From DATFCK01 sp963728975 (GTDB lineage: Bacteria; Verrucomicrobiota; Verrucomicrobiia; Chthoniobacterales; UBA10450), in NCBI GenBank assembly GCA_963728975.1, contig CAVSMF010000001.1, positions 1 to 64,000 of the forward strand: DNA of 64,000 bases, read 5' to 3'. Within the stretch, counting starts at the first letter, position 1; each line of letters opens with the position of its first letter. Of the stretch, positions 52,919 to 60,995 are shown piece after piece. Made by a program: the position numbers and the translations under genes. The notes beneath the pieces were generated by a model. It saw only the letters and a list, made by a program, of their open reading frames with translations. It had not been told where the DNA came from and searched no databases.

Positions 52919-54601
52919 ATGAAACGATCCTGGCTGGTCTTCTGCCTGGCTCTGGTCGCGCTGCCGGATCATCAAGGCAAATGCGCCGGGGAGGTCGATT
53001 CGCTCCAGAAATTCGCGGATCGATTCTGGACCTGGCGCGCTAAATACGCGCCGTTCACCGGTGACGATGTCAATCGAATGGAACGGCCGGGAGGCGTTCG
53101 GGACTGGTCGCGCGCCGCCATCGAGAAACGGCGCAGCGACCTGAATGCGTTCGAGGTGGAATGGAAAAGGTTCGATCCGCCTAAGGCGGACTGGTCCGTG
53201 CCCAAACAGGTCGATTACCGGCTTTTGGGCTCGGCTTTATCGCGAGTCCGCTGGGAGCTCGAAATCAACCCGCGCTGGAAACGGGATCCGAGTTTTTATC
53301 TCGAACAAACCCTGACCGCTCTGGCCGAAGCGCTGACCGTTCCAGCGCCTTACGATGAGGCGCGAAGCCGGGAGATTCTCACCCGTATCGAAAATATTCC
53401 GTCGATCCTGCAACAGGGCGAAACCAATCTCACCCGTCCGCCGGGGCCGTTTGCCCTGGTCACAATTCAAGCGCTTGATGGCGCGCGCGAAAAATTGCGC
53501 AAGATGTCGGGCGCGCTCCTAAAATCGACAACTCTCAAGGAGCAGGACCTGAATGGGGCGGTCGATCGCGCGGCCGACGCGCTCGAAAAGTTTCGTCAGA
53601 AGCTCCAGACAAAGCTGCCGGCGTTATCTCAAGAAACCGCGCTCGGGCATGACGCTTACGTCTTCTTTCTCAAGAATGTCGCGCTGTATCCCTATTCGCC
53701 CGAGGAGATTTTGGCGATGGGCCGGCAGGAGTGGAATCGGGCCGTCGCCTTTGAAGCCTACGAAAAAAATCGAAATGGACATTTACCTCCGCTGCAATTC
53801 GCCCCAAGTCTCGAAGCGGAGATCAAAGACGCTGCGGCAAAAGAGTTGTCGATCCGAAAATTTCTCGATGACAACGGTATCTTGACGGTTCCCGGCTGGG
53901 TAGGCCATTACACGCTGCGTCCGACCCCGGAATACTTGCGCCCGCTCGATTTTACCGAGATGGACGACTTCACTTCGCCGTCTCGTTTGAACGAGAATTG
54001 CATCCGCTACCTGAACGAACCGTCAGAAAAACTCGGCTACTTTTCGCGCGCGACGGCGATGGATCCGCGGCCGCTCTGCGTGCACGAAGGAATCCCCGGG
54101 CATTATTTTCAGCTTTGTTTATCCTGGAAACACGAGGATCCGATCCGGCGCCACTATTACGATTCCGGAGCCAACGAAGGAATCGGCTTTTACGCCGAGG
54201 AGATGATGTTGCAGGCCGGTCTGTTCGACGACAGCCCGCATACCCGCGAGATCATTTACAATTTCATGCGGCTGCGCGCGCTTCGAGTCGAGGTGGACGT
54301 AAAACTCGCACTCGGTCTGTTCACCCTCGAACAGGCGGCGAAATACCTGGAAGCAAAAGTTCCCATGGACGCGGGAACCGCGCGCTCGGAAGCGATCGCT
54401 TTCTCCACCGCCCCCGGCCAGGCCATCAGTTATCAAATCGGCAAACTGCAAATCCTGCAATTTTTGGCCGAAGCCCGGCTAAAACAGGGAGAAAAATTCA
54501 GCCTTCGCGCCTTCCACGATTTCGTCTGGAAAAACGGAAATGTGCCGATCGCGTTGCAGCGCTGGGAATATCTGGGTGATCGCGAGGGTATCGGGAGATA
54601 A
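52919..54601 (+). CDS. DUF885-family exported metallohydrolase
   Basis: A 560-residue DUF885 protein with a signal peptide (MKRSWLVFCLALVALPDHQG then KCAGE). The zinc-type motif is LCVHEGIPGHYFQLCLSWKH, with the further Glu in GANEGIGFYAEEMMLQAGLF. The N-terminal part (~30-330) is helical. The end RAFHDFVWKNGNVPIALQRW is typical of DUF885. Family members are believed to be carboxypeptidase-like; the substrate is unknown. The ATG lies 2 bp after the TolB-like stop, so the two are one transcription unit. Confidence 0.93.
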   Translation: MKRSWLVFCLALVALPDHQGKCAGEVDSLQKFADRFWTWRAKYAPFTGDDVNRMERPGGVRDWSRAAIEKRRSDLNAFEVEWKRFDPPKADWSVPKQVDYRLLGSALSRVRWELEINPRWKRDPSFYLEQTLTALAEALTVPAPYDEARSREILTRIENIPSILQQGETNLTRPPGPFALVTIQALDGAREKLRKMSGALLKSTTLKEQDLNGAVDRAADALEKFRQKLQTKLPALSQETALGHDAYVFFLKNVALYPYSPEEILAMGRQEWNRAVAFEAYEKNRNGHLPPLQFAPSLEAEIKDAAAKELSIRKFLDDNGILTVPGWVGHYTLRPTPEYLRPLDFTEMDDFTSPSRLNENCIRYLNEPSEKLGYFSRATAMDPRPLCVHEGIPGHYFQLCLSWKHEDPIRRHYYDSGANEGIGFYAEEMMLQAGLFDDSPHTREIIYNFMRLRALRVEVDVKLALGLFTLEQAAKYLEAKVPMDAGTARSEAIAFSTAPGQAISYQIGKLQILQFLAEARLKQGEKFSLRAFHDFVWKNGNVPIALQRWEYLGDREGIGR

Positions 54602-54610
54602 GGCAAGCGG

Positions 54611-54702
54611 GGATTTTTGGGCCCACGAAACACGCGAAAAAAAGAGAATCTGGAAGCCAGGAAATCGGGAACGCGTGCGCTGCAAAATGGGAATACCTTG
54701 GC
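54611..54702 (+). repeat. Intergenic direct repeat, copy 1
   Basis: From GGATTTTTGGGCCCACGAAA to GGGAATACCTTGGC this segment is repeated at 55267-55466, where an internal expansion makes it longer. Each copy is followed by an rplK 3' end (54804-54851 and 55532 on). Confidence 0.8.
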
Positions 54703-54772
54703 GGGATTGATTGCAGGCCGTCTCTGTGAAACGACGGGGGAAGGCCGGCGGGGCGGATCCTTTTTAATTAGT

Positions 54773-54793
54773 GGGATGAGACAAGCTCGTCCC
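54773..54793. repeat. REP-like hairpin GGGATGAG/CTCGTCCC
   Basis: An 8-bp stem with one G-T pair and loop ACAAG, followed by TCCC. It is the third member of the GGGACGAG family. Confidence 0.65.
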
Positions 54794-54803
54794 TCCCGAA
54801 TCT

Positions 54804-54851
54804 TTATTCCTCGATCTCGAGGCCCGTCCGCCGGGCGATGATGCGGAGAGC
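54804..54851 (-). pseudogene. Duplicated 3' end of rplK
   Basis: Reading on the minus strand gives ALRIIARRTGLEIEE then stop, against AFRIIAGTARQMGLEIEE then stop in the intact rplK. The match starts abruptly; nothing upstream resembles L11. Its stop lies 728 bp from the rplK stop, the same order as the paired direct repeats beside each copy. Confidence 0.8.
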
Positions 54852-54926
54852 TCCCGGTCGACGGCCAGAGGACTGGGTCGCAAACAGGATTTGCCAACCA
54901 ACCCGCAAATCAATCAAACTCGTGGG

Positions 54927-55241
54927 ATGAAACGAAGAATCAAACGAATCGCGCCCCTCCAGGCTGGTAAAATGTTGGGTGTGCTTTACGCCTGCCTGGG
55001 CCTGATTTTTCTTCCCTTTATCGGCATCGCGGCTTTGGCCGGGGCTTTTGCCGAGCAGGCCCATCACGCCCCGGGACCTTTGGCAGCGCCGCTGGGCATG
55101 GCCATTGGCCTGATGATCGTGTTCGGCCTGATGATCCCGGTTATGTACGGGGTGATGGGCTTTATCTTTGGAGTGATTGGTGCCGCGATCTACAACCTGA
55201 TTGCCGGCTGGATCGGCGGCATCGAGGTGGAAGTGGAATAG
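54927..55241 (+). CDS. Small membrane protein, DUF3566-like
   Basis: A 104-residue protein starting MKRRIKRIAPLQAGKMLGVL, with two hydrophobic regions (YACLGLIFLPFIGIAALAGA and the longer LGMAIGLMIVFGLMIPVMYG onward). It ends in AAIYNLIAGWIGGIEVEVE, like the DUF3566-type C-terminus. Function unknown. It sits between the two copies of the rplK-tail duplication. Confidence 0.75.
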   Translation: MKRRIKRIAPLQAGKMLGVLYACLGLIFLPFIGIAALAGAFAEQAHHAPGPLAAPLGMAIGLMIVFGLMIPVMYGVMGFIFGVIGAAIYNLIAGWIGGIEVEVE

Positions 55242-55266
55242 GCCCGTCCGCGGCTAGAATAAACAG

Positions 55267-55466
55267 GGATTTTTGGGCCCACGAAACACGCGAAAAAAAA
55301 GAGAGTCAGAAACCCAGGAAACCAGCAACATTGGGATCTCTAAGGAACCCTGGCGGAACCTTGGGGGGAATCCGCCAAACACGCAAACGCACGCCAAAAA
55401 GAAAAAGAGAGTCAGAAACCCAGGAACCCAGGAAGGCGTGCGCTGCAAAAATGGGAATACCTTGGC
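55267..55466 (+). repeat. Intergenic direct repeat, copy 2 (expanded)
   Basis: It starts and ends like 54611-54702 but has about 100 extra bases, themselves partly duplicated (AGAGAGTCAGAAACCCAGGA appears twice). It lies 65 bp from the rplK stop. Confidence 0.8.
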
Positions 55467-55531
55467 CTAAGTTAGCGCAAGCGACCCGCTTGCCGATTGC
55501 CTAAATCGCAACCGAGGACGGTCGCGCTACC

Positions 55532-55957
55532 TTATTCTTCGATTTCGAGGCCCATTTGGCGGGCGGTGCCGGCGATGATCCGGAAAGCGGCTTCGTCGTT
55601 GCGCGCGTTCAGATCCTTGGATTTCGTTTTGACGATGTCCATGACCTGTTTGCGAGTCACTTTACCCACCTTGGTCTTGTTAGGCTCTTTCGAGCCGGCG
55701 GCAATGTTGGCCGCTTTTTTGAGGAGAATAGCCGCAGGCGGGCTCTTGGTAATGAAAGTGAACGACTTGTCCTTATAAACGGTGATGACGACCGGGAGAA
55801 TATCGCCGGCCTGTTTTTGGGTGGCGGCGTTAAATTCCTTGCAGAACGCCATGATGTTGATCCCGCGCGGTCCGAGGGCGGTCCCGACCGGAGGGGCCGG
55901 GTTGGCCTGGCCGGCCGGAATCTGCAATTTAATTTCTGCGATTTTTTCTTTTGCCAT
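55532..55957 (-). CDS. rplK: 50S ribosomal protein L11
   Basis: A 141-residue L11 that binds the GTPase-associated region of 23S rRNA. KIAEIKLQIPAGQANPAPPV, GTALGPRGINIMAFCKEFN, FTFITKSPPAAILLKKA and ARQMGLEIEE are diagnostic. It follows nusG by 99 bp, as in the standard cluster, but rplA is not next to it; the 3' flank is the duplicated junction of the inserted block. Confidence 0.98.
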   Translation of the reverse strand: MAKEKIAEIKLQIPAGQANPAPPVGTALGPRGINIMAFCKEFNAATQKQAGDILPVVITVYKDKSFTFITKSPPAAILLKKAANIAAGSKEPNKTKVGKVTRKQVMDIVKTKSKDLNARNDEAAFRIIAGTARQMGLEIEE

Positions 55958-55968
55958 ACAAACGATTT

Positions 55969-56047
55969 GTCATTCTGAGCGGAGCGAAGCGGAGTCGAAG
56001 AATCGGGAAGCCCGTTACACCCGATCCCTCGCTACGCTCGGGATGAC
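55969..56047. repeat. MITE-like palindrome between nusG and rplK
   Basis: GTCATTCTGAGCGGAGCGAA at one end is mirrored by CCCTCGCTACGCTCGGGATG then AC at the other, over 79 bp. The same layout occurs at 57067-57148. Confidence 0.7.
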
Positions 56048-56056
56048 TCCGCGGTT

Positions 56057-56626
56057 CTACCCTCTTTCCACCTGCCAGTATTCGAGCTCGACCGGAGTGG
56101 CCCGGCCGAAAATGGTCACCGACACACGCAGTTTGCCGCGCTCCGGGTCGATTTCTTCCACGATTCCGTTCTGATTTTGGAACGGGCCGTCGGCAACTTT
56201 GACCGTCTCGCCGACCTCGAAGCTGACCTTTGGCTTCACTTTTTCCTCCCGCTCTTTCATCTGAGCGAGCATGCTCTCAACTTCCGATGGGCGCATCGGG
56301 ATCGGTTTATCCTTGGTCCCGGCAAAACCGATCACGCCGGGTGTATCCCGGATAAAATACCAGGTGCGACCGACGAGCTGATTGTTCTCGTCGAGCAAAT
56401 GCATGTTGATAATGAGGTAACCGGGAAAAAATTTCCGGGTGCTCTCGCTTTTTTTGCCCTTTTTGATCTCGGACACGCGCTCGGTGGGAACGAGCACTTC
56501 GTAAACGAGATCGCCCATCTCCTCGGTCTTGACTCGTTTTTCGATGTTCTCCCGGACCTTGTTTTCCTGCCCGGAGAGGACATGCACGACGAACCACTGA
56601 TCTTTGCCTGCTAAGGTTTGGGCCAT
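56057..56626 (-). CDS. nusG: Transcription antitermination protein NusG
   Basis: A 189-residue NusG. The NGN domain has QWFVVHVLSGQENKVRENIE and FFPGYLIINMHL, then TPGVIGFAGTKDKPIPM. The KOW domain is in the C-terminus (FEVGETVKVADGPFQNQNGI then VEEIDPERGKLRVSV). It is 79 bp downstream of secE, in the usual order. Confidence 0.98.
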   Translation of the reverse strand: MAQTLAGKDQWFVVHVLSGQENKVRENIEKRVKTEEMGDLVYEVLVPTERVSEIKKGKKSESTRKFFPGYLIINMHLLDENNQLVGRTWYFIRDTPGVIGFAGTKDKPIPMRPSEVESMLAQMKEREEKVKPKVSFEVGETVKVADGPFQNQNGIVEEIDPERGKLRVSVTIFGRATPVELEYWQVERG

Positions 56627-56705
56627 ACGAATAACGATTCGTTCGGACGTCTCGGAGAGACGTCCCTACCTGATTCACTCGGGCGTGTCGGTGTGTGCGC
56701 CATGG

Positions 56706-56924
56706 TTAATGAAACCGGGTAAAATAATGAATGACGTTCACCAGAACAAAATCGAACAAAGCCACGTAACCGCCCAATAACAACATGGCGATCACCACCA
56801 CTACGGTCGAATCGCTCAGCTGCTTGTAGCGGCGAAATCCTTTTTCCTTCGGATCCCACGGCCACGACGCCTTTTGCAGCTCCGTTTTCACTTCGCTGAA
56901 AAAGTTTTTGGTCTTCGTGATCAT
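56706..56924 (-). CDS. secE: Preprotein translocase subunit SecE
   Basis: A 72-residue SecE of the short type with one transmembrane helix. It shows KNFFSEVKTELQKASWPWD (the conserved amphipathic helix and KASWP motif) and VVVVIAMLLLGGYVALFDFV. It is the fixed subunit clamping SecY. It lies between the tRNA-Trp gene and nusG. Confidence 0.97.
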   Translation of the reverse strand: MITKTKNFFSEVKTELQKASWPWDPKEKGFRRYKQLSDSTVVVVIAMLLLGGYVALFDFVLVNVIHYFTRFH

Positions 56925-56985
56925 GGCTTTGCTAAATAGGACACGTTCAACGCTTAACGTTCAACGCTTAACATTCAACTTTCTC

Positions 56986-57058
56986 CACGCCAGGAGGGAC
57001 TCGAACCCCCAACCGACGGTTTTGGAGACCGCTACTCTACCAATTGAGCTACTGGCGT
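56986..57058 (-). tRNA. tRNA-Trp (anticodon CCA)
   Basis: Minus-strand cloverleaf with acceptor ACGCCAG paired to CTGGCGT, D-arm AGCTCAATTGGTAGAGT, anticodon loop CTCCAAA (CCA) and T-loop GGTTCGAGTC. It is 73 nt; the 3' CCA is not encoded. Its place between tuf and secE is the classical one. Confidence 0.96.
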
Positions 57059-57066
57059 AAAATATT

Positions 57067-57148
57067 GTCATTCTAAGCGAAGTCGAAGAATCCCACGGTG
57101 TCGCCTTTCGGGTTAAGCCACGGGATCTCTCGCTTCGCTCGAGATGAC
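57067..57148. repeat. MITE-like palindrome between tuf and tRNA-Trp
   Basis: GTCATTCTAAGCGAAGTCGA at one end and CTCTCGCTTCGCTCGAGATG then AC at the other, over 82 bp with a GGTTAAGCC-containing centre. It matches 55969-56047. Confidence 0.7.
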
Positions 57149-57153
57149 GTAAC

Positions 57154-58338
57154 TTAGTCCAAAATCTCGCTGACGCGACCCGCCCCGACGGTCTTACCGC
57201 CTTCGCGGATGGCGAAACGGATGGTTTTTTCCATGGCAATTGGAACGCCGAGCTCGACTTCGATCGAGATGTTATCTCCGGGCATGACCATCTCGACGCC
57301 CTCGGGCAACTTGACTGCTCCGGTGACATCGGTGGTCCGGAAATAAAACTGCGGCCGGTAATTGGTGAAGAAGGGCGTGTGCCGGCCGCCTTCCTCCTTG
57401 CTCAGGACATAGACTTCCGCCTTGAACTTTTTGTGGGGAGTAATTGAGCCGGGTTTGGCGATAACTTGACCGCGTTCCACGTCCTCTTTTTTCACACCCC
57501 GGAGAAGGACCCCGACGTTGTCGCCGGCGCGCGCTTCATCGAGAAGCTTGCGAAACATTTCGATATCGGTCGCAACCGTCTTACTGGTGGCCTTGATCCC
57601 TACCAGTTCGACTTCCTCCATTTTCTTGAGGATGCCGCGCTCGACTCGACCGGTGGCGACGGTGCCGCGGCCTTCAATATTGAATACGTCTTCGATCGGC
57701 ATCAGGAACGGCTGATCGATCGGCCGCTCCGGCACCGGGATATAATCGTCAATCGCGCTGACCAGGGCGAGGATCTGCTTTTCCTGTTCGGCATCGCCGT
57801 TAAGGGCTTTAAGGGCGCTGCCCTTGACGATCGGAATTTTGTCTCCCGGAAATTCGTATTGAGTCAACAGATCGCGGACTTCCATCTCGACCAGGTCGAG
57901 AAGTTCGGGATCGTCCACCATGTCGACTTTGTTGAGGAACACCACCATGGCGGGGACGCCGACCTGGCGGGCGAGCAGAATGTGCTCGCGGGTTTGGGGC
58001 ATGGGGCCGTCGGCCGCGCTCACCACCAGGATCGCGCCATCCATTTGGGCAGCACCGGTGATCATGTTTTTGACGTAGTCGGCGTGACCCGGGCAATCGA
58101 CGTGGGCATAGTGCCGCTTATCGCTTTGATATTCCACGTGCGCGGTATTGATCGTGATGCCGCGTTCTTTTTCTTCCGGGGCATTATCGATCGAGTCGTA
58201 GGCGCGGGCTTCGGCCATGCCTTTTTTCGCCAGCACCGCCGTGATCGCGGCGGTCAGGGTGGTTTTGCCGTGGTCAACGTGACCGATCGTGCCGACATTT
58301 AAGTGCGGCTTGTCGCGTTTGAATGCTTCCTTAGCCAT
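57154..58338 (-). CDS. tuf: Elongation factor Tu
   Basis: A 394-residue EF-Tu that delivers aminoacyl-tRNA to the ribosome. The G1 motif is GHVDHGKTTL near 19-28, with DCPGHADYVKNMI (G3), NKVDMVDD (G4) and GSALKALNG (G5). The C-terminus reads AIREGGKTVGAGRVSEILD. It lies between tRNA-Thr and tRNA-Trp, as expected for this cluster. Confidence 0.99.
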   Translation of the reverse strand: MAKEAFKRDKPHLNVGTIGHVDHGKTTLTAAITAVLAKKGMAEARAYDSIDNAPEEKERGITINTAHVEYQSDKRHYAHVDCPGHADYVKNMITGAAQMDGAILVVSAADGPMPQTREHILLARQVGVPAMVVFLNKVDMVDDPELLDLVEMEVRDLLTQYEFPGDKIPIVKGSALKALNGDAEQEKQILALVSAIDDYIPVPERPIDQPFLMPIEDVFNIEGRGTVATGRVERGILKKMEEVELVGIKATSKTVATDIEMFRKLLDEARAGDNVGVLLRGVKKEDVERGQVIAKPGSITPHKKFKAEVYVLSKEEGGRHTPFFTNYRPQFYFRTTDVTGAVKLPEGVEMVMPGDNISIEVELGVPIAMEKTIRFAIREGGKTVGAGRVSEILD

Positions 58339-58402
58339 TTCAATTCTCCTGTTTTATTAAACTACGTCTTGTTATCACTCTCTGCCGGTCGCGAGCTCAC
58401 TC

Positions 58403-58478
<76 letters not shown>

Positions 58479-58747
58479 CGCTCTTCGTCATCTCGATGCT
58501 CGCCCCGCGCTCATTGGAGCGCGCGACGAACCGGTCTTAGCTTTCTGCCCCAGAGCCAAAAGTCCCAGAGCCGCGTCAAATTTTGCAATTTGAACGACCA
58601 TGGGACCGCCTCGTTCTCGCAAAAAGCGTTCGAAAACTAACCGCGGCCCGAGGGGTGTCAAAGGAATTTCTTTGGCGACCAGGCGGCGGCGATGGCGCTC
58701 GATCGCCCTGGCTTACCGCGGTGGAGGCCGGGACACCCGGTCCCAGC

Positions 58748-59668
58748 TCACCGAATTCGGGAACTGCTGGTTGGTTCCGGTTTCCCCCGGGTAACCAGGC
58801 GTATTACCGCCGCCAGAATTCCAATAATTACGACAGCAAGGATGATATTGAGGGGGGTAAACCAGGTAGGAGCGACCGGTTGCGGGGTGGGTGTTGCCGA
58901 CGGAGGCGGCGCGTTCTGTGCCGCCAACCTGCTTTGGGCATATTGGAGGCGAAGGGGCGTATCGGGATCGTTCGGGTCCAGCTTAAGGGTCTGCTGGTAA
59001 TCGGTGATTGCCTTCTGATACTGCCGCATCAAAGCGTAAGTATAACCGCGCCGGGCGTACTCCTGCGCATAAGTTGGGTTTTTCTCGATAGCCGCAGTGT
59101 AATCGGCAATCGCCGCGTCGTAGTTTTTCAACTCGCGATAGGCCAGCGCGCGTTGATCGTAGCTTTGCCAGTCGTTAGGGTCCTTTTGCAGCGCATTGGT
59201 AAAATCAGCCAGGGCTTTGTCCCATTGGTGAAGACCGATGTTGGCGAATCCCCGGAACGTGTAAGCAGAGCCGTCCTCAGGTTTGAGTTCGATCGCCTTG
59301 TCGGCATCGGCCAGGGCCAAATCATCCTGCTTCTGCTGGAGGAAAGCCTGGGCCCGGCCGGTGTAGGCTCTCTCGTCTTGTGGCGCCAGCTCGATCGCCT
59401 TGGTAAAATCGGCGGCCGCATCTTCCGCCCGATTCATCGCCAAGTAGGCGTAACCGCGATTCTCGTAAAAGGCCGGCTGTTTGGGGTCGGCTTTAATCGC
59501 CCAGGTAAAGGCGTTTGCCGCCTCCGGGTACTGTTTCTTTTCAAAAAATTCATTCCCCTTTTTATATTCCGCCATGCCTCCGCCTCCCTTTTCCTTGGCT
59601 GGCACGATTCCGGCCAGTGCGACAAACGCGACGGCGGTAATGAGGTTTATAATTCGGTTTGTTGTCAT
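58748..59668 (-). CDS. TPR-repeat membrane protein
   Basis: A 306-residue protein with an N-terminal signal or anchor (IINLITAVAFVALAGIVPA), at least five TPR motifs over ~30-235 (YKKGNEFFEKKQYPEAANAF, FYENRGYAYLAMNRAEDAAA, AYTFRGFANIGLHQWDKALA), a Pro-rich stretch (NAPPPSATPTPQPVAP) and a C-terminal transmembrane helix (LNIILAVVIIGILAAVIRLV). It probably scaffolds a periplasmic or envelope complex. No partner is evident nearby. Confidence 0.88.
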   Translation of the reverse strand: MTTNRIINLITAVAFVALAGIVPAKEKGGGGMAEYKKGNEFFEKKQYPEAANAFTWAIKADPKQPAFYENRGYAYLAMNRAEDAAADFTKAIELAPQDERAYTGRAQAFLQQKQDDLALADADKAIELKPEDGSAYTFRGFANIGLHQWDKALADFTNALQKDPNDWQSYDQRALAYRELKNYDAAIADYTAAIEKNPTYAQEYARRGYTYALMRQYQKAITDYQQTLKLDPNDPDTPLRLQYAQSRLAAQNAPPPSATPTPQPVAPTWFTPLNIILAVVIIGILAAVIRLVTRGKPEPTSSSRIR

Positions 59669-59754
59669 AATTACGTCTCCTTCGCTAGATTCGTTTTTGC
59701 GCGATTAATCGTTTGTAAGCCAGCAAATAAACGCGCCAAATCGCACCGGACACA

Positions 59755-60726
59755 ATGAAAGAATCGGTATCCTCCGGAACCCTGGCCGTTTCACCGGCAG
59801 CCGCCAACCGCTCCAAAGGCTACACCGCTCTGATGGGAACGATTGCGATCTGGTCGCTGCCATCGCTTTTTCAGTTCTATCTGATCCGCTATTACGACCC
59901 GTGGTCGCAGAACTTCTATCGCTATTCGGTCGCTTGCCTGGCAATTGCCCCTTTGCTTTTTTACCAGATCCGCCGGGGCGGCGCCCGGTTCGATCGCAAC
60001 GCCCTCTTGTTATGTCTGGTGCCATGTCTTCCTAACGTCATCCATCAAGTCACCCAGGTGCTGGCCTTGTTTTATATGGGCCCCGGTGTCTACGCGATCT
60101 TCAATCGGTCGTCCGTAATTTTTACGGCATTGCTGGCCCTTCTCTTTTTTCCGGAAGAGCGCTACGTCATCCGCCAATGGCAATTCCAGTTGGGAACGGT
60201 CTTGGGACTGGTCGGCGCTTTTGGGGTGGTTTGGTTTCAACCGGGCTGGAAAACGGAGCATATCAGCGCCCGGGGCTTGCTCATCGCCTTTGTTGCGACT
60301 TTTTGCTGGGCGCTCTACGCCGTCCTGGTCAAGCGGCCATCCCGGCAGCTCGGGTCCATCCGCAGTTTTGGTCTGATCAGCTTCATCACTTCCGCGCTTT
60401 TGCTGCCGCTGACATTTTTCTTTGGAAAACTCAGCACCCCGCTGCATGTCGGGGCCCAGGTAAACCTGATTCTGGTCGTGTCGGCGGTGACCTGCATCAC
60501 CATGGCGCACGTTCTCTATTATGTAGCCATTCGCGAGATCGGCGTCGCTCTGGCTCAAACGCTTCAACTCCTCTGCCCAATCGGCGCCCTCGGATTGTCC
60601 GCCTGGATTTTCGGCGAACGCCTCACCCCCGCGCAGCTGGTCAGCGCCGCCATCCTGCTGTTAGGCGCTTTCCTGGCGATGAGGACGAAACCGCAGGCTG
60701 TAACCGAGTCCGCGGAGAACATCTAG
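59755..60726 (+). CDS. EamA-family (DMT) transporter
   Basis: A 323-residue transporter with about ten transmembrane helices in two EamA halves (MGTIAIWSLPSLFQFYLIRY at the start of the first; LLIAFVATFCWALYAVLVKR at the start of the second). ALAQTLQLLCPIGALGLSAW and FGERLTPAQLVSAAILLLGA are typical of the second half. The end GAFLAMRTKPQAVTESAENI is echoed, diverged, in the tandem array that follows. The exported metabolite is unknown. Confidence 0.9.
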   Translation: MKESVSSGTLAVSPAAANRSKGYTALMGTIAIWSLPSLFQFYLIRYYDPWSQNFYRYSVACLAIAPLLFYQIRRGGARFDRNALLLCLVPCLPNVIHQVTQVLALFYMGPGVYAIFNRSSVIFTALLALLFFPEERYVIRQWQFQLGTVLGLVGAFGVVWFQPGWKTEHISARGLLIAFVATFCWALYAVLVKRPSRQLGSIRSFGLISFITSALLLPLTFFFGKLSTPLHVGAQVNLILVVSAVTCITMAHVLYYVAIREIGVALAQTLQLLCPIGALGLSAWIFGERLTPAQLVSAAILLLGAFLAMRTKPQAVTESAENI

Positions 60727-60995
60727 CACCGAACCAATCGCATGTAGCCACCGCCCTGTGGGCGGTGTGGGCGGGCGTCGGCGCGTTCTGTTCTGTTCAC
60801 ACGCCTATCAAAACCGGCCACAGGCCGGTTGCTACATTGCCGGCGGAAAACTTTAGCCCTTCTTCAGGCTCTCCGCTTTGCGCACCTGCTTCCGCTGCGT
60901 TTCTCGCCATAAGAGCAAAGCCGGTAGCCCTTCACTGAGCCAGTGGTGATCTTTCTTCGAAAACGCGGACTGGGCTTTTGTTTTACTTAGCATGT

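Noticed and set aside
51827..54601. A single 924-residue fusion protein
   Set aside because: The middle third is out-of-frame, arginine-rich sequence; the sense frame of the first gene ends at 52916 and DUF885 has its own ATG and signal peptide.
58583..59758. A 391-codon plus-strand frame over the TPR gene
   Set aside because: Antisense shadow of the TPR repeats; no family features and it includes noncoding flank.
60177..60938. A 253-codon frame running from eamA into the tandem array
   Set aside because: Out of frame with eamA and ends in repeat-encoded peptide found again at 62090-63070.
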